DNA of 64,000 nt from Burkholderia sp. BCC0506 (GTDB lineage: Bacteria; Pseudomonadota; Gammaproteobacteria; Burkholderiales; Burkholderiaceae): assembly GCF_902833145.1 (NCBI RefSeq), contig NZ_CADFEN010000001.1, forward strand, positions 249,994 through 313,993, given 5' to 3'. Below, piece after piece: positions 8,501 to 18,000 of this stretch. Both the position numbers and the translations under genes were made by a program. Below the pieces are notes generated by a model. That model was not told the DNA's origin. It made no database searches and worked only from the letters and a program-made list of their open reading frames with translations. The stretch's first letter is position 1. Each line of letters starts with the position of its first letter.

Positions 8501-11450
8501 GCAGTACGACCGCGAGATGGATGGCGAAGCGGCGCGCGCCGACGAAGGCGTGCCGCTGCAGGCCGTGCTGAACGCGGCGCGCGCGCGCCGCGCGATCGAA
8601 GGCGAGGACGTCGTGCGCATCGTCAACGCGCGCGAGCACAACCTGAAGGCGCTCGACGTCGACATCCCGCACGGCAAGTTCAACGTGATCACCGGCGTGT
8701 CGGGTTCCGGCAAGTCGACGCTCGCGTTCGACATCCTGTTCCACGAAGGCCAGCGCCGCTATCTGGAATCGCTGAACGCATATGCGCGCTCGATCGTGCA
8801 GCCGGCCGGCCGCCCCGAGGTCGACGCGGTGTACGGCATTCCGCCGACCGTCGCGATCGAGCAGCGGCTGTCGCGCGGCGGGCGCAAGAGCACGGTCGCG
8901 ACCACGTCCGAGGTGTGGCACTTCCTGCGGCTGTTGTATGTGAAGCTCGGCCTGCAGCATTGCATCCACGACGGCACGCCGGTCACGTCGCAATCCGTCG
9001 AATCGATCGCCGCGCAACTGCTGCGCGATCACCGCGGCGAACACGTCGGGCTGCTCGCGCCGCTCGTCGTCAACCGCAAGGGCGTGTATACGGATCTCGC
9101 GAAGTGGGCGAAGGCGCGCGGCAGCACGCATCTGCGTGTGGACGGCGAGTTCGTGCCGGTCGATCCGTGGCCGAAGCTCGACCGTTTCCGCGAGCACACG
9201 ATCGAATTGCCGGTCGCCGATCTCGTCGTGTCGCCGGACAACGAAGCCGAGTTGCGGCGCAGGCTCGACGAGACGCTCGAGCTCGGCAAGGGCGTGATGC
9301 ACCTGCTCGCGCCGCTCGACGGGCTGCACGATGCGATGCGCAACGATCATTCGACCGCCGAGGTCGGCTCGGTCAAGGTGCTGTCGGTCAAGCGCGCGTG
9401 CCCGGTATGCGGCACGAGCTACCCGGAGCTCGACCCGCGGATGTTCTCGTACAACAGCAAGCACGGCTGGTGCACGACCTGCGTCGGCACCGGCGTCACG
9501 CTCACGCGCGAACAGCGCGCCGCATACGACGACACGGTGCTCGCCGGCGACGATCGCGGCCGCGAACAGACACTGCCGTCGGACGAGCAGGAACCGGAAG
9601 GCGTCGGCAACGAGCCGTGCCCGGATTGCCACGGCACGCGGCTGAACCCGTCCGCACGTGCGGTGACGTTCGACGCGCATCCGATCGTCGAGGTCGCGCA
9701 GTGGACGGTGTCGGACACGCGCCGCTGGATCGACGCGCTGGAACTCGCCGGGCGCGACGCGCAGATCGCGCGCGACATCGTCAGCGAGATCGGCAGCCGC
9801 CTCGCGTTTCTGGAGGAAGTCGGGCTCGGCTACCTGAGCCTCGACCGCGCGGCGCCGAGCCTGTCGGGCGGCGAAGCGCAGCGCATCCGGCTCGCCGCGC
9901 AGCTCGGCAGCAACCTGCAGGGCGTGTGCTACGTGCTCGACGAGCCGACGATCGGCCTGCATCCGCGCGACAACCAGATCCTGCTCGACGCATTGCGCAA
10001 GCTCGGCGACAAGGGCAATACGCTCGTCGTCGTCGAGCATGACGAGGACACGATCCGCCGCGCCGATCACATCATCGACGTCGGCCCCGGCGCCGGCAAG
10101 CGCGGCGGCACGCTGGTCGCGCAAGGCGCGGTCGCCGATCTCGCCGCGCAGGCCGATTCGGTGACGGGGCGCCTGCTCGCGCAGCCGATGACGCACCCGC
10201 TGCAGCCGCGCCGCAGCGTGAGCCTGCCGGGCAAGAAGGGCGGGGCCGCCGTGCCGGAAGCCTGGCTGACCGTGCATGGCGCCCGGCTGCACAACCTGCG
10301 CGACGTTACGGTCGGCATTCCGCTTGCGCGGCTCGTCGCGGTGACGGGCGTCAGCGGGTCGGGCAAATCGACGCTCGCGCGCGACGTGCTGATGACGAAC
10401 CTGCTCGATGCGGTCGGCCGCTCGGTGCTGTCGTCGCCGGCCACGCGGCGTGCGCGCAAGGCCGCGCAGCAGGACGCGCCGGCCGCCAACCGCCGTTCGA
10501 GCGTCCTCGCGCGCAGCGCACCGCGGCCGTCGCTGAACGTCACGCACGCGTGGCAGGGTTGCGAATCGCTGAGCGGCTGGGAGCAGATCGATCGCGTGCT
10601 CGAAGTCGACCAGACGCCGATCGGCAAGACGCCGCGTTCATGCCCGGCTACCTACATCGGTGTATGGGACACGATTCGCAAGCTGTTCGCCGATACGCTC
10701 GAAGCACGCGCGCGCGGCTATACGGCGTCGCGCTTCTCGTTCAATACCGGCGACGGGCGGTGCCCGGCGTGCGAAGGGCAAGGCGTGCGCACGATCGGCA
10801 TGAGCTTCCTGCCCGACGTGAAGGTGCCGTGCGACGTGTGTCACGGGCAGCGCTTCAATCCTGAGACGCTCGCCGTCACGTGGCGCGGCCGGAACATCGG
10901 CGACGTGTTGACGATGGAGATCGACGAGGCGGTGGAATTCTTCGCGCCGATCTCGAACATCGCGCATCCGCTGCAGTTGATGAAGGATGTGGGGCTCGGC
11001 TACCTGACGCTCGGCCAGCCGTCGCCGACGCTGTCCGGCGGCGAGGCGCAGCGCATCAAGCTCGTCACCGAACTGACGAAGGTGCGCGACGACGTCACGC
11101 GGCGCGGCCAGAAGGCGCCGCACACGCTGTACGTGCTCGACGAGCCGACGGTCGGCCTGCACATGGCCGACGTCGCGAAGCTGATCCGCGTGCTGCACCG
11201 GTTGGTGGACGCGGGGCATAGCGTCGTCGTGATCGAGCACGACCTCGACGTGATCGCGGAAGCCGACTGGATCATCGATCTCGGCCCGGAAGGCGGCGTG
11301 GGCGGCGGCACGATCGTCGGGGCGGCGCCGCCGGAAGGGCTCGTGCAGGTGAAGGCAAGCCATACCGGGCAGGCGCTGAAGCCGGTGCTGGCGCGAACGG
11401 CCGGCGAAGGCGCCGAAACGGAGCGGCAGGGCGCGGCGCGGGTCGGCTGA
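5556..11450 (+). CDS. Double-length UvrA-like excinuclease ATPase (1964 aa)
   Basis: Two UvrA-like proteins fused head to tail, against about 950 residues for ordinary UvrA. Four Walker A motifs (GPSGSGKSS near residue 34, then GVSGSGKST near 666, 1047 and 1598) and four LSGGE signatures with matching (L/M)(F/L)DEP Walker B motifs give four ABC cassettes. Zinc-finger CxxC pairs are visible (CPTCGGSG/CPDCDG, CPVCGTSY/CTTC, CPACEGQG/CDVC). In the first unit the finger normally found before LFSFN has lost its first CxxC, leaving only CETC; the equivalent finger in the second unit is complete. It starts at TTG 5556, the first codon consistent with the SSNLIRIRGARQHNLKNL opening. It is preceded by a LexA box, so it should be SOS-induced. 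Such large paralogues usually coexist with a normal uvrA elsewhere; the exact role is unknown. Confidence 0.93.
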   Translation: MSSSNLIRIRGARQHNLKNLDLDLRTGEMTVVTGPSGSGKSSLVFDTLYAEGQRRYVETFSAYARQFLDRMDRPQVERVDGVPPAIAIDQTNPVRSSRSTVGTMTELNDHLKLLYARAAELFDRKTARQVRHDTPETIYAELVERTRADDPRVVVTFPVELPESASDEEVAQWLSASGYTRVQAQREVASPTGPRKMLDVVADRFRVQQADKVRVVEAIEASLKRGGGRVNVYVLAAEAENAVAEPLIWRFSTGLHDPDSDLRYAEPQAALFSFNSAYGACETCRGFGRVIGVDLGLVIPDARKTLRGGAIKPMQTPAWKECQDDLMRYAAKAGIRRDVPWSELTDAERDWVVNGSPDWNGKWQSQWYGVKRFFGYLESKAYKMHIRVLLSKYRSYTPCDVCGGARLKTESLQWRLGSKENADSVLAPADRFMPRGVDWSRAQLEALPGLTVHDLMLLPIERIRRFFDDIVLPSALLDDALKLLLAEVRTRLKYLCDVGLGYLTLDRQSRTLSGGEVQRINLTTALGTSLTKTLFVLDEPSIGLHPRDLTRIVEAMQRLRDAGNTLVVVEHDPSVMLAADRLIDMGPGPGERGGTIVYDGTPGDIRSAPTLTGEYLGGRKQVAHASNWARRVVDANTPRIVLEGATEHNLRDVTVEIPLQRLVCVTGVSGSGKSTLLQDVLYPAMARHHGKATESPGAYRSLTGADRVGDVVFVDQSPIGKTTRSNPASYVGAFDEIRKLFAKAPLALQRGYGAGTFSFNSGDGRCPTCGGSGFEHIEMQFLSDVYLRCPDCDGSRYRAEILEVRIERDGRALNIADVLDLTVSEAAAFFATDAEVLRVLQPIVDVGLEYVKLGQPVPTLSGGEAQRLKLAGFLAESAAAANGRRVATEEARIARAKLFMFDEPTTGLHFDDIAKLMQAFGKLLAAGHSLIVIEHNLDVIRAADWLIDLGPEGGDGGGLVLCAGTPDDVKACAESHTGVALLQYDREMDGEAARADEGVPLQAVLNAARARRAIEGEDVVRIVNAREHNLKALDVDIPHGKFNVITGVSGSGKSTLAFDILFHEGQRRYLESLNAYARSIVQPAGRPEVDAVYGIPPTVAIEQRLSRGGRKSTVATTSEVWHFLRLLYVKLGLQHCIHDGTPVTSQSVESIAAQLLRDHRGEHVGLLAPLVVNRKGVYTDLAKWAKARGSTHLRVDGEFVPVDPWPKLDRFREHTIELPVADLVVSPDNEAELRRRLDETLELGKGVMHLLAPLDGLHDAMRNDHSTAEVGSVKVLSVKRACPVCGTSYPELDPRMFSYNSKHGWCTTCVGTGVTLTREQRAAYDDTVLAGDDRGREQTLPSDEQEPEGVGNEPCPDCHGTRLNPSARAVTFDAHPIVEVAQWTVSDTRRWIDALELAGRDAQIARDIVSEIGSRLAFLEEVGLGYLSLDRAAPSLSGGEAQRIRLAAQLGSNLQGVCYVLDEPTIGLHPRDNQILLDALRKLGDKGNTLVVVEHDEDTIRRADHIIDVGPGAGKRGGTLVAQGAVADLAAQADSVTGRLLAQPMTHPLQPRRSVSLPGKKGGAAVPEAWLTVHGARLHNLRDVTVGIPLARLVAVTGVSGSGKSTLARDVLMTNLLDAVGRSVLSSPATRRARKAAQQDAPAANRRSSVLARSAPRPSLNVTHAWQGCESLSGWEQIDRVLEVDQTPIGKTPRSCPATYIGVWDTIRKLFADTLEARARGYTASRFSFNTGDGRCPACEGQGVRTIGMSFLPDVKVPCDVCHGQRFNPETLAVTWRGRNIGDVLTMEIDEAVEFFAPISNIAHPLQLMKDVGLGYLTLGQPSPTLSGGEAQRIKLVTELTKVRDDVTRRGQKAPHTLYVLDEPTVGLHMADVAKLIRVLHRLVDAGHSVVVIEHDLDVIAEADWIIDLGPEGGVGGGTIVGAAPPEGLVQVKASHTGQALKPVLARTAGEGAETERQGAARVG

Positions 11451-11466
11451 ACGCGTTGCATCCGGC

Positions 11467-11504
11467 GAGCGGCCGCGGTGCCCGACGAGGCATCGCGGCC
11501 GCTC
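11467..11504. terminator. Bidirectional terminator hairpin
   Basis: A perfect 11-bp stem, GAGCGGCCGCG paired with CGCGGCCGCTC, closes a 16-base loop between the convergent uvrA-like and binding-protein genes. The T-rich tail is weak on either side. Confidence 0.65.
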
Positions 11505-11530
11505 TCGTTTCGTCATTCAGGTCGCCGCAC

Positions 11531-12472
11531 TCATTCTCCCTTCACGCCGATCGTCTCGATGATGGTCTCCAGTTGCGGGCTCATCGGCAGGTTCAGACTC
11601 AAGCCCGACGGCAGCGGGCGCAGGAACCAGCGCTTGTACTGGCGCGCGATCTCGCCGTCGGCGGCCAGCTCCTGGAACGTGCTTTTCACGATCTGCGCGA
11701 GCGGCGGATCGTCCTTGCGGAACATGATGCCGTACGGATCGTAGGACAGGAAATCGCCCACCACGTCGTATTGGCCACCCTTGCTCGCGTTCTCGGCAAT
11801 CAGCCCGTACAGCAGCACGTCGTCCGTCGCGAACGCGTCGGCGCCGCCGTTCGCGACGAGCGCGAAGCCCTGCGCGTGGTCGGGCACCACCTGTAGCTGA
11901 ATCCCGAGCCGGAACCGTTCGTTCAGGTCGCGCAGCGCCTTCTCGTTGGTCGTACCGGCCGTCACCGCGACTTTCCTGCCCGCGAGATCGCGGAACGAGC
12001 GGATCGGCGCGCCGCGCTTCACCATCACCTTCGTGCCGGCCACGAAGATGATCGGCGAGAACGCCACGCGTTTCTGGCGCTCGAGGTTGCTGGTCGTGGA
12101 GCCGCATTCCAGGTCGACCTTCCCGCTGACCACCGCGTCAATGCGGTTGTCGGACGTGACCGGCACCCAGCGGATCGTCAGGTTCCGGTTGATCGCGTCC
12201 TCGATCGACGATACGAGGGCCTTACACAGCTCGATCGAATAGCCGATCGGCTGGTTGCGCGCGTTCAGGTACGAGAACGGTATCGACGCGTCGCGATAGC
12301 CGAGCGCGATCGTCCCGCTGCCGCGCACCTTCGCGAGCGTGCCGGTCAGTTGGGCCGGCGCGAACGGCTCGACGCGCGGCGGCGTCGACGGCGCATCGTC
12401 CGCGCGCGCGATCGCACCCGTGGCAAGCAGGCCCGCGAGCGCGAGCGCCCGCCAGAATCGCTGCATCTTCAT
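11531..12472 (-). CDS. Periplasmic acidic amino-acid binding protein (GltI-like)
   Basis: A 313-residue family 3 solute-binding protein with a clear signal peptide (first 24 residues, ending AIARA). The mature region carries GTIALGYRDASIPFSYL, QPIGYSIELCKAL and DLECGSTTSNLERQKRVAFS, which closely follow the glutamate/aspartate-binding GltI type. No ABC permease or ATPase gene is nearby. Instead it lies 13 bases downstream of a DAACS symporter gene in the same operon. It may deliver substrate to that symporter, serve an ABC importer encoded elsewhere, or scavenge; the sequence does not decide. ATG 12472 is used (second in-frame ATG at 12466). Confidence 0.9.
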   Translation of the reverse strand: MKMQRFWRALALAGLLATGAIARADDAPSTPPRVEPFAPAQLTGTLAKVRGSGTIALGYRDASIPFSYLNARNQPIGYSIELCKALVSSIEDAINRNLTIRWVPVTSDNRIDAVVSGKVDLECGSTTSNLERQKRVAFSPIIFVAGTKVMVKRGAPIRSFRDLAGRKVAVTAGTTNEKALRDLNERFRLGIQLQVVPDHAQGFALVANGGADAFATDDVLLYGLIAENASKGGQYDVVGDFLSYDPYGIMFRKDDPPLAQIVKSTFQELAADGEIARQYKRWFLRPLPSGLSLNLPMSPQLETIIETIGVKGE

Positions 12473-12485
12473 CGCCGGGCCTCCG

Positions 12486-13793
12486 TCAGACTTCGGTCGG
12501 ATGGGCGAGCGTCGCTTCCTGTTCCGCTTCGATGCGCGCCGCGTTGGCTTCGGCTTCCGCTTCCGACAGGAGCTGACCTTCCCATTTCGCGACCACCGCG
12601 CTCGCGATCGAATTGCCGACCGCGTTGGTGGCCGAGCGGCCCATGTCGAGGAACGTGTCGACGCCGAGAATCAGCAGCAGCCCGGCCTCCGGCAGCCCGA
12701 ACTGGTGCAGCGTCGCCGCGATCACGACGAGCGATGCGCGCGGCACGCCGGCCATCCCCTTCGACGTGAGCATCAGCACGAGCAGCATCGTGACCTGCGT
12801 GCCGAGCGACAGATGCATGTTGTACGCCTGCGCGATGAACAGCGACGCGAACGTGCAGTACATCATCGAGCCGTCGAGGTTGAACGAATAGCCCATCGGC
12901 ATCACGAAGCTCGAGATCTTGCGCTTCACGCCGAACCGGTCGAGCGCGTCGAGGATCTTCGGGTACGCGGCTTCGGAGCTGGCCGTCGCGAACGACAGCA
13001 TGAACGCTTCCTTGATCAGCACCAGCAGCTTGAACACCCGCGGCCCGAGGAACAGCAGCCCCGCACAGACGAGCAGTGCCCAGAGCAGGAACAGGCTCAC
13101 GTAGAAGTCGCCCATGAACACCGCGAACTTCAGCAACACCGACAGCCCGTTGACCGCGACGGTCGCGGCCATCGCGGCCATCACCGCGAGCGGCGCGAGC
13201 TTCATCACGTAGCCGGTGATCTTCAGCATCACGTGCGACAACTGGTCGATCGCGGCGATCAGGATCTTGCCGCGGTCGCCGAGCGCGGCGAGCGCGACGC
13301 CGAAGAACATCGAGAACACGACGATCTGCAGGATTTCGTTGTTCGCCATCGCCTCGGCGAACGACTTCGGCACCATGTGGCCGACGAAATCCTTCAGCGT
13401 GAACTTGGAGGTCGCAAGGTTCGCCGATGCGCCGATGTCCGGCAGCGGCAAGCCGAGATTGTCGCCGGGCCGCAGCAGGTTCGCCATCAGCAGCCCGAGC
13501 AGCAGCGAAACCAGCGACGCGGTGACGAACCAGGCGATCGATTTCGCGAACACGCGCCCGACCGACGCCGCGTCGCCCATGTGCGCGATGCCGACGACCA
13601 GCGTGGAGAACACGAGCGGCCCGATCACCATCTTGATCAGGCGCAGGAACACGTCGGACACGAGCGAGATGTACCCGGCGATTTCGGCGGCGGCCTTCTT
13701 GTCCGGAAAGCTCGTGAAGACCATGTAGCCGATCGCGATGCCTGCCACCATCGCGATCAGGATCCAGACGGCTGCAGCATTCTTTTTTCGCAT
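12486..13793 (-). CDS. Dicarboxylate/amino acid:cation symporter (DAACS) 2
   Basis: A 435-residue inner-membrane symporter of the GltP/DctA family. ATG 13793 follows a strong GGGAGG site with 6-base spacing; the frame stays open far upstream but is not coding-like there. Signature segments: FATASSEAAYP, FNLDGSMMYC, LTSKGMAGVPRAS and DTFLDMGRSATNAVGN. The substrate-binding Arg in DMGR is kept, so acidic amino acids or dicarboxylates are likely; the neighbouring Thr of the family is Ser here. It is followed within 13 bases by an acidic amino-acid binding protein gene, an unusual pairing for a secondary transporter. It is closer to DAACS 1 (2652-3932) than to DAACS 3 (36617-37855). Confidence 0.92.
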   Translation of the reverse strand: MRKKNAAAVWILIAMVAGIAIGYMVFTSFPDKKAAAEIAGYISLVSDVFLRLIKMVIGPLVFSTLVVGIAHMGDAASVGRVFAKSIAWFVTASLVSLLLGLLMANLLRPGDNLGLPLPDIGASANLATSKFTLKDFVGHMVPKSFAEAMANNEILQIVVFSMFFGVALAALGDRGKILIAAIDQLSHVMLKITGYVMKLAPLAVMAAMAATVAVNGLSVLLKFAVFMGDFYVSLFLLWALLVCAGLLFLGPRVFKLLVLIKEAFMLSFATASSEAAYPKILDALDRFGVKRKISSFVMPMGYSFNLDGSMMYCTFASLFIAQAYNMHLSLGTQVTMLLVLMLTSKGMAGVPRASLVVIAATLHQFGLPEAGLLLILGVDTFLDMGRSATNAVGNSIASAVVAKWEGQLLSEAEAEANAARIEAEQEATLAHPTEV

Positions 13794-14211
13794 CGTGAGC
13801 CTCCCATGCAGCGGTTTCGCAATCGGGGATGGAGGGACGATACAGGACCAGAATGGCGATGAATAGTGCAACCGGATCGGGGTTTGCGCTAGCGCCGGAT
13901 GACGGCCGAGCCGGGCGACGGCGATGGCACGGGTGGCGCTTCGTGCCCGGAGCCGGCGCAACCCGATGCCGGTTTGTGCGGAGCAGCACATCGCCTGTTC
14001 GACAGGCCGGCGGATGGCGGCGACGGGGCGCGTCATTCGCGCATGTCTCGCCCCCGTCGACCGACGATGTTGCGTTGCCGCAGCCGGGTGCGAACAGGCC
14101 GCGTTCATGCGCGGACCCGGCAGGCTCGTGCCGAAATCGCACGCTTGCGCCGCGGGCCGGACGTTCCTCGCGGCCCGCGAATGGGCGCGTTCGGCCCGCT
14201 GACGCGGCAAC
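13794..14211. other. Intergenic region, 418 bp
   Basis: Upstream region of the symporter/binding-protein operon and downstream of the minus-strand OmpA lipoprotein gene. Apart from the symporter ribosome site next to 13800 I see no gene, repeat or convincing hairpin. Several open frames cross it, but their arginine-rich translations are typical of noncoding GC-rich frames. Confidence 0.5.
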
Positions 14212-15000
14212 TCAGCGCTGCCCGTACACCGTAATCGTCACCCGCCGGTCTTTCTGCAGGCACGCGATGACCGCCGGTGTTTCTCCGGGCGGACAATGCG
14301 ACACCGGTTGCGACGATCCGACGCCGTCGGCCCGAATGCGAGCGGCGTCGATTCCGTGCGTCACCAGATAGCGCTTCACCGTTTCAGCTCGCGCCAGCGA
14401 AAGCGCGCGATTGCTTTCTTCCGAGCCGATGCGATCGGCGTGGCCGACCACGTCGATGCTCGTCATGCCGGCTTCGTTGCGGATTTTCGCAATCGCGGCG
14501 TCGAGCTCCGCGCGACCGCCCGGCAGCATCGAATCGAGGCTCGACTTCGCGAACGGAAACAGGGCCTCGCCTTCGATCGCGAACTGTTCGAGCGGCGCGG
14601 GCTTCGCGACGGCCGCCGCCGGTGTCGTGACGCGTACGAAGTCCGCGCATTGCGGATCGCGCCAGTACGTCGCGCTCACGCGCATGTCCTTGTCGAACTG
14701 CACCTGGTACTGGCAGGACACTACCTGGTCGCCGCGACGGAAATCGAACAGGTAGTTCCACACATGGTTGCCCACGAACCACTCGTGAAAGTGCGGCGGC
14801 CCGATCAGATCGTAGAGCTGATCCTTGTTGAGGCCCGTACTGACGTTGCGCAGGTTCGCGACGTTCACGAACGTGCCGCCCGCGGGCGACGCGGACGCCG
14901 CGTCCGGAAACCGGGGCGGCGTGTGGGGCACCACACATCCCGTGATTGAGACCGCAGTCGCGACGCACGCCGCGAGCAGCACAGCCTGTCGAGTTTTCAT
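14212..15000 (-). CDS. OmpA-family lipoprotein linked to autotransporter
   Basis: A 262-residue lipoprotein: signal MKTRQAVLLAACVATAVS then lipobox ITGC. The first part (VANLRNVSTGLNKDQLYDLIGPPHF, FRRGDQVVSCQYQVQFDKD) resembles a BamE/SmpA-like fold. The second part is an OmpA peptidoglycan-binding domain with DVVGHADRIGSEESNRALS and a terminal RRVTITVY. ATG 15000 gives the cleanest signal peptide; in-frame ATGs at 15024 and 15033 would add a short basic leader. It begins only about 50 bases after the trimeric autotransporter gene on the same strand. It is therefore probably cotranscribed and may help place or anchor the adhesin, as with OmpA-like partners beside such adhesins in other Burkholderia (inference). 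Confidence 0.9.
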   Translation of the reverse strand: MKTRQAVLLAACVATAVSITGCVVPHTPPRFPDAASASPAGGTFVNVANLRNVSTGLNKDQLYDLIGPPHFHEWFVGNHVWNYLFDFRRGDQVVSCQYQVQFDKDMRVSATYWRDPQCADFVRVTTPAAAVAKPAPLEQFAIEGEALFPFAKSSLDSMLPGGRAELDAAIAKIRNEAGMTSIDVVGHADRIGSEESNRALSLARAETVKRYLVTHGIDAARIRADGVGSSQPVSHCPPGETPAVIACLQKDRRVTITVYGQR

Positions 15001-15049
15001 GGTTCGTCTGTTGTTCCGTTTCATGTTTCGCATCGAATCGCTCGTCCGC

Positions 15050-18000
15050 TTACCACTGGTAGCCGGCGCCGACCACCGCGCCGTACGTGCCGCGCGTGTT
15101 GGTCGACACGGCCGCCTTGTAGATCCAGTGGTTGTTCTCGGAAATGGTCGAGATGCCGAGCGCCTGCCCCGACTGGCCGCGGTACACGCTGCCCGCGATC
15201 GCGACCATGCTCTTGCCCGGGCCGGACGGCTGCGGCAGGCCGGCCACGGCCATTGCCGTCGCGGTGCCGCCGTCCGCGTCGCGGCGATAGCTGTCGAGGC
15301 TGTTGCGCAGGCTCGCGACCTGGCCGTCCGTGTAGCTGTTCGCCTGCGACAGCGCGGTGCCCACGCTCGCGTTCAGCTGGTTCACGTTCACCGCGTCGGT
15401 GCCCTGTGTGCCGGCCGCGACGTTCACGACCTGCCGCGCCGAATCCGCCGAGCCGACCGCGACCACGTTCGAGCGCCCGCCGTCGTTGCTGCCCGCGCCG
15501 ATCGCCGTCGAGTTGTTGCCCGATGCGGTCGAGCCGACACCGATCGCCGTCGAGCCGTTGCCGGACGCCGTCGAGCTATTGCCGACCGCGGTGCTGTTCG
15601 AGCCCGACGCGACCGCCCCCGAACCGCCCGCCGACGAATTCGAACCCGTCGAGCCCGGCGGCACGTTGCCGCCGCTCGGGTTCGTCGTGTACTGCCCGCC
15701 GAGGTTGGTCGTGCGCTGGTCGATCAGCGTCGTCAGCTGGTTGGCGACCGAATCGAGCTGCGACACGTTCACCGCGTCGGTGCCGTTCTTGCCGGCTGCG
15801 AGCCCCGTGATCTGCCGGTTGCCGACGTTCACTTCGCCGGCCGACGACTGCGGGCTGCTCAGCCCGTATGCGACGTAGTTCGTCAGCGCGCCGACCGTGG
15901 TCAGCGAACCGGCGCCCAGCGCGACGCTGTTCGCGAACGTCGCCGACGCACCGGCGCCGAGCGCGAGCGCGTCGGTCGCCGTGCCGCGTGCACCCGAGCC
16001 GAGCGCGACGCTGCCCACGCTGACCGCCACCGCGTTCGCGCCCTGTGCGACCGACTGCGCGCCGGTCGCCGTCGCGCCGCTGCCCAGCGCGATCGCGTCG
16101 GCCTGCGCAGAGCTGGCCGCCTGGCCGATCGCGACCCCGCCCGGTGCGGTCTGATCGACGATCGCGCCGTTGCCGATGCCCACGCCGTTGTCGCCGTTGA
16201 CGACCGTCGTCGGCCCGACCGCGACCGATTCCGCGCCGACCGCGAGCGAATCCGCCGCCGTCGAGTTCGCGTGGAAGTACTTCTGCGCCGTGACCGCGAA
16301 CGACTGCAGCGCGCCGGTCAACTGCCGCACCGTCACCGCGTCCTGCTGGCCGGTGCCGTCTGCGACGTTGGTGATCTGGCGGTAGGTCTTGTTCGTCGCA
16401 TCGCCCACCGAGACCGCGCCGAGCAGCGTCTGGTCGGTCGTGTCGAACGGGATCGACGCGCTGCCGTTGCGCAGGATGCCCGACGACGGCACCACGGCGC
16501 GGTCGGCCACCGAGCCCGAGCCGAGCGCGATGCTGCCGTCGACCCTGGAGATCGCGTTCGGGCCGATCGCGACGCTGTCGACGCCCACCGCCTGGCTGTC
16601 CGGCGCGGTCGAGTTCGCGTGGAAATACTTGATGCCGTGCGCGTTGATGTTGTCGATCGCGGAGCCGACGTTGTTGTTGATCGTGGTCGACCCGTCGCTG
16701 TTGTAGGTCACATACGACGGCGCCGAGATCGTGCCGGTGGTCGGATCGTAGGTCGCGCCGCCGCCGATCGCGCCGGCCGTGCTGTTACCGAGGTTCGTGT
16801 TGTTGTTCGCGATCGAGCTGAGGCCCGTCGACAGCGAACCCAGGCCCGTCGACGTGGCCGTCGACAGCGACGTCAGGTTGCTGTCCGTGCTCGACAAGCC
16901 GGTGGACAGCGACGTGACCGAGCTGTTCGTCGAACTCAGGCCGGTCGACAACGAACCGATGCTGGTCGACGTGGCGGTCGACAGCGACGTCACGTTGCTG
17001 TTGGTCGTGCTCAGCCCCGTCGACAGCGAGCCGATGCCGGTGGACAGTGAACCGATACCGGTAGACAGCGAGCCGACGATCGTCGACGTCGACGTGGATA
17101 GCGACGTGATCGTGCTGTTGGTCGAGCTCAGGCCGGTGGACAGGGAGCTGATGCCCGTCGACGTGGACGTCGACAGCGACGTCACCGTGCTGTTGGTCGA
17201 ACTCAGGCCGGTGGACAACGAACCGACGATTGTCGACGTCGACGTGGACAACGACGTGACCGTGCTGTTGGTCGAACTCAGGCCGGTGGACAACGAGCCG
17301 ACGACCGTCGAGGTCGACGTGGACAGCGACGTGATCGAGCTGTTGGTTGTACTCAGGCCGGTCGACAACGAGCCGATGCCCGTCGACGTGGACGTCGACA
17401 GTGAGACGATCGAGCTGGTGGCCGACGACAGACCGGTGGACGTCGACGTCGACAGCGACGTGACTGAGCTGTTGGTCGAGCTCAGGCCGGTGGACAACGA
17501 GCCGATGCCGGTCGACGTGGAAGTGGACAGCGACGTCACCGAGCTATTGGTCGAACTGAGTCCGGTGGACAACGAGCCGATGCCGGTCGACGTGGAAGTG
17601 GACAGCGACGTCACCGAGCTATTGGTCGAACTGAGTCCGGTGGACAACGAGCCGATGCCCGTCGACGTGGACGTCGACAACGACGTGATGCTCGATGCGG
17701 TCGACGTCGACAGCGAATCGAGCGCCGTATTCGTCGCGGCGAGCTGCGAGCCGTTGATCGCGTCCGTGCTCGACGAACTGATCTGCCCGGCCGCGACGTG
17801 CGTGATCTGACGCTCGCGGCCCGCGGCCCCGACGCTGACGACGTCGCCGGCGGCAGGCGCGCCGCCCGCGAACGTGTAGGTCGTTCCGCCGATGACGGCA
17901 CTCGGCGTCTGCACGGCGGCCGACACCGTCGATGCGTTGCCGAGCACGACCGCGCCGTCGAGGCCGGTCGGCACGGACACGCCGTTGCCGACCACGAACG

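Noticed and set aside
5559-10547. A 1662-codon open frame on the minus strand opposite the double uvrA
   Set aside because: Its translation is arginine-rich and without domains, a by-product of GC-rich third positions opposite a long gene whose family motifs are unmistakable.
12339-13862. A 507-codon plus-strand frame opposite the symporter/binding-protein operon
   Set aside because: Shadow frame; the minus-strand products carry membrane helices and family motifs.
16850-17700. Regularly spaced repeats that could be mistaken for a CRISPR array
   Set aside because: The units are contiguous 75-bp in-frame coding repeats with no unique spacers.
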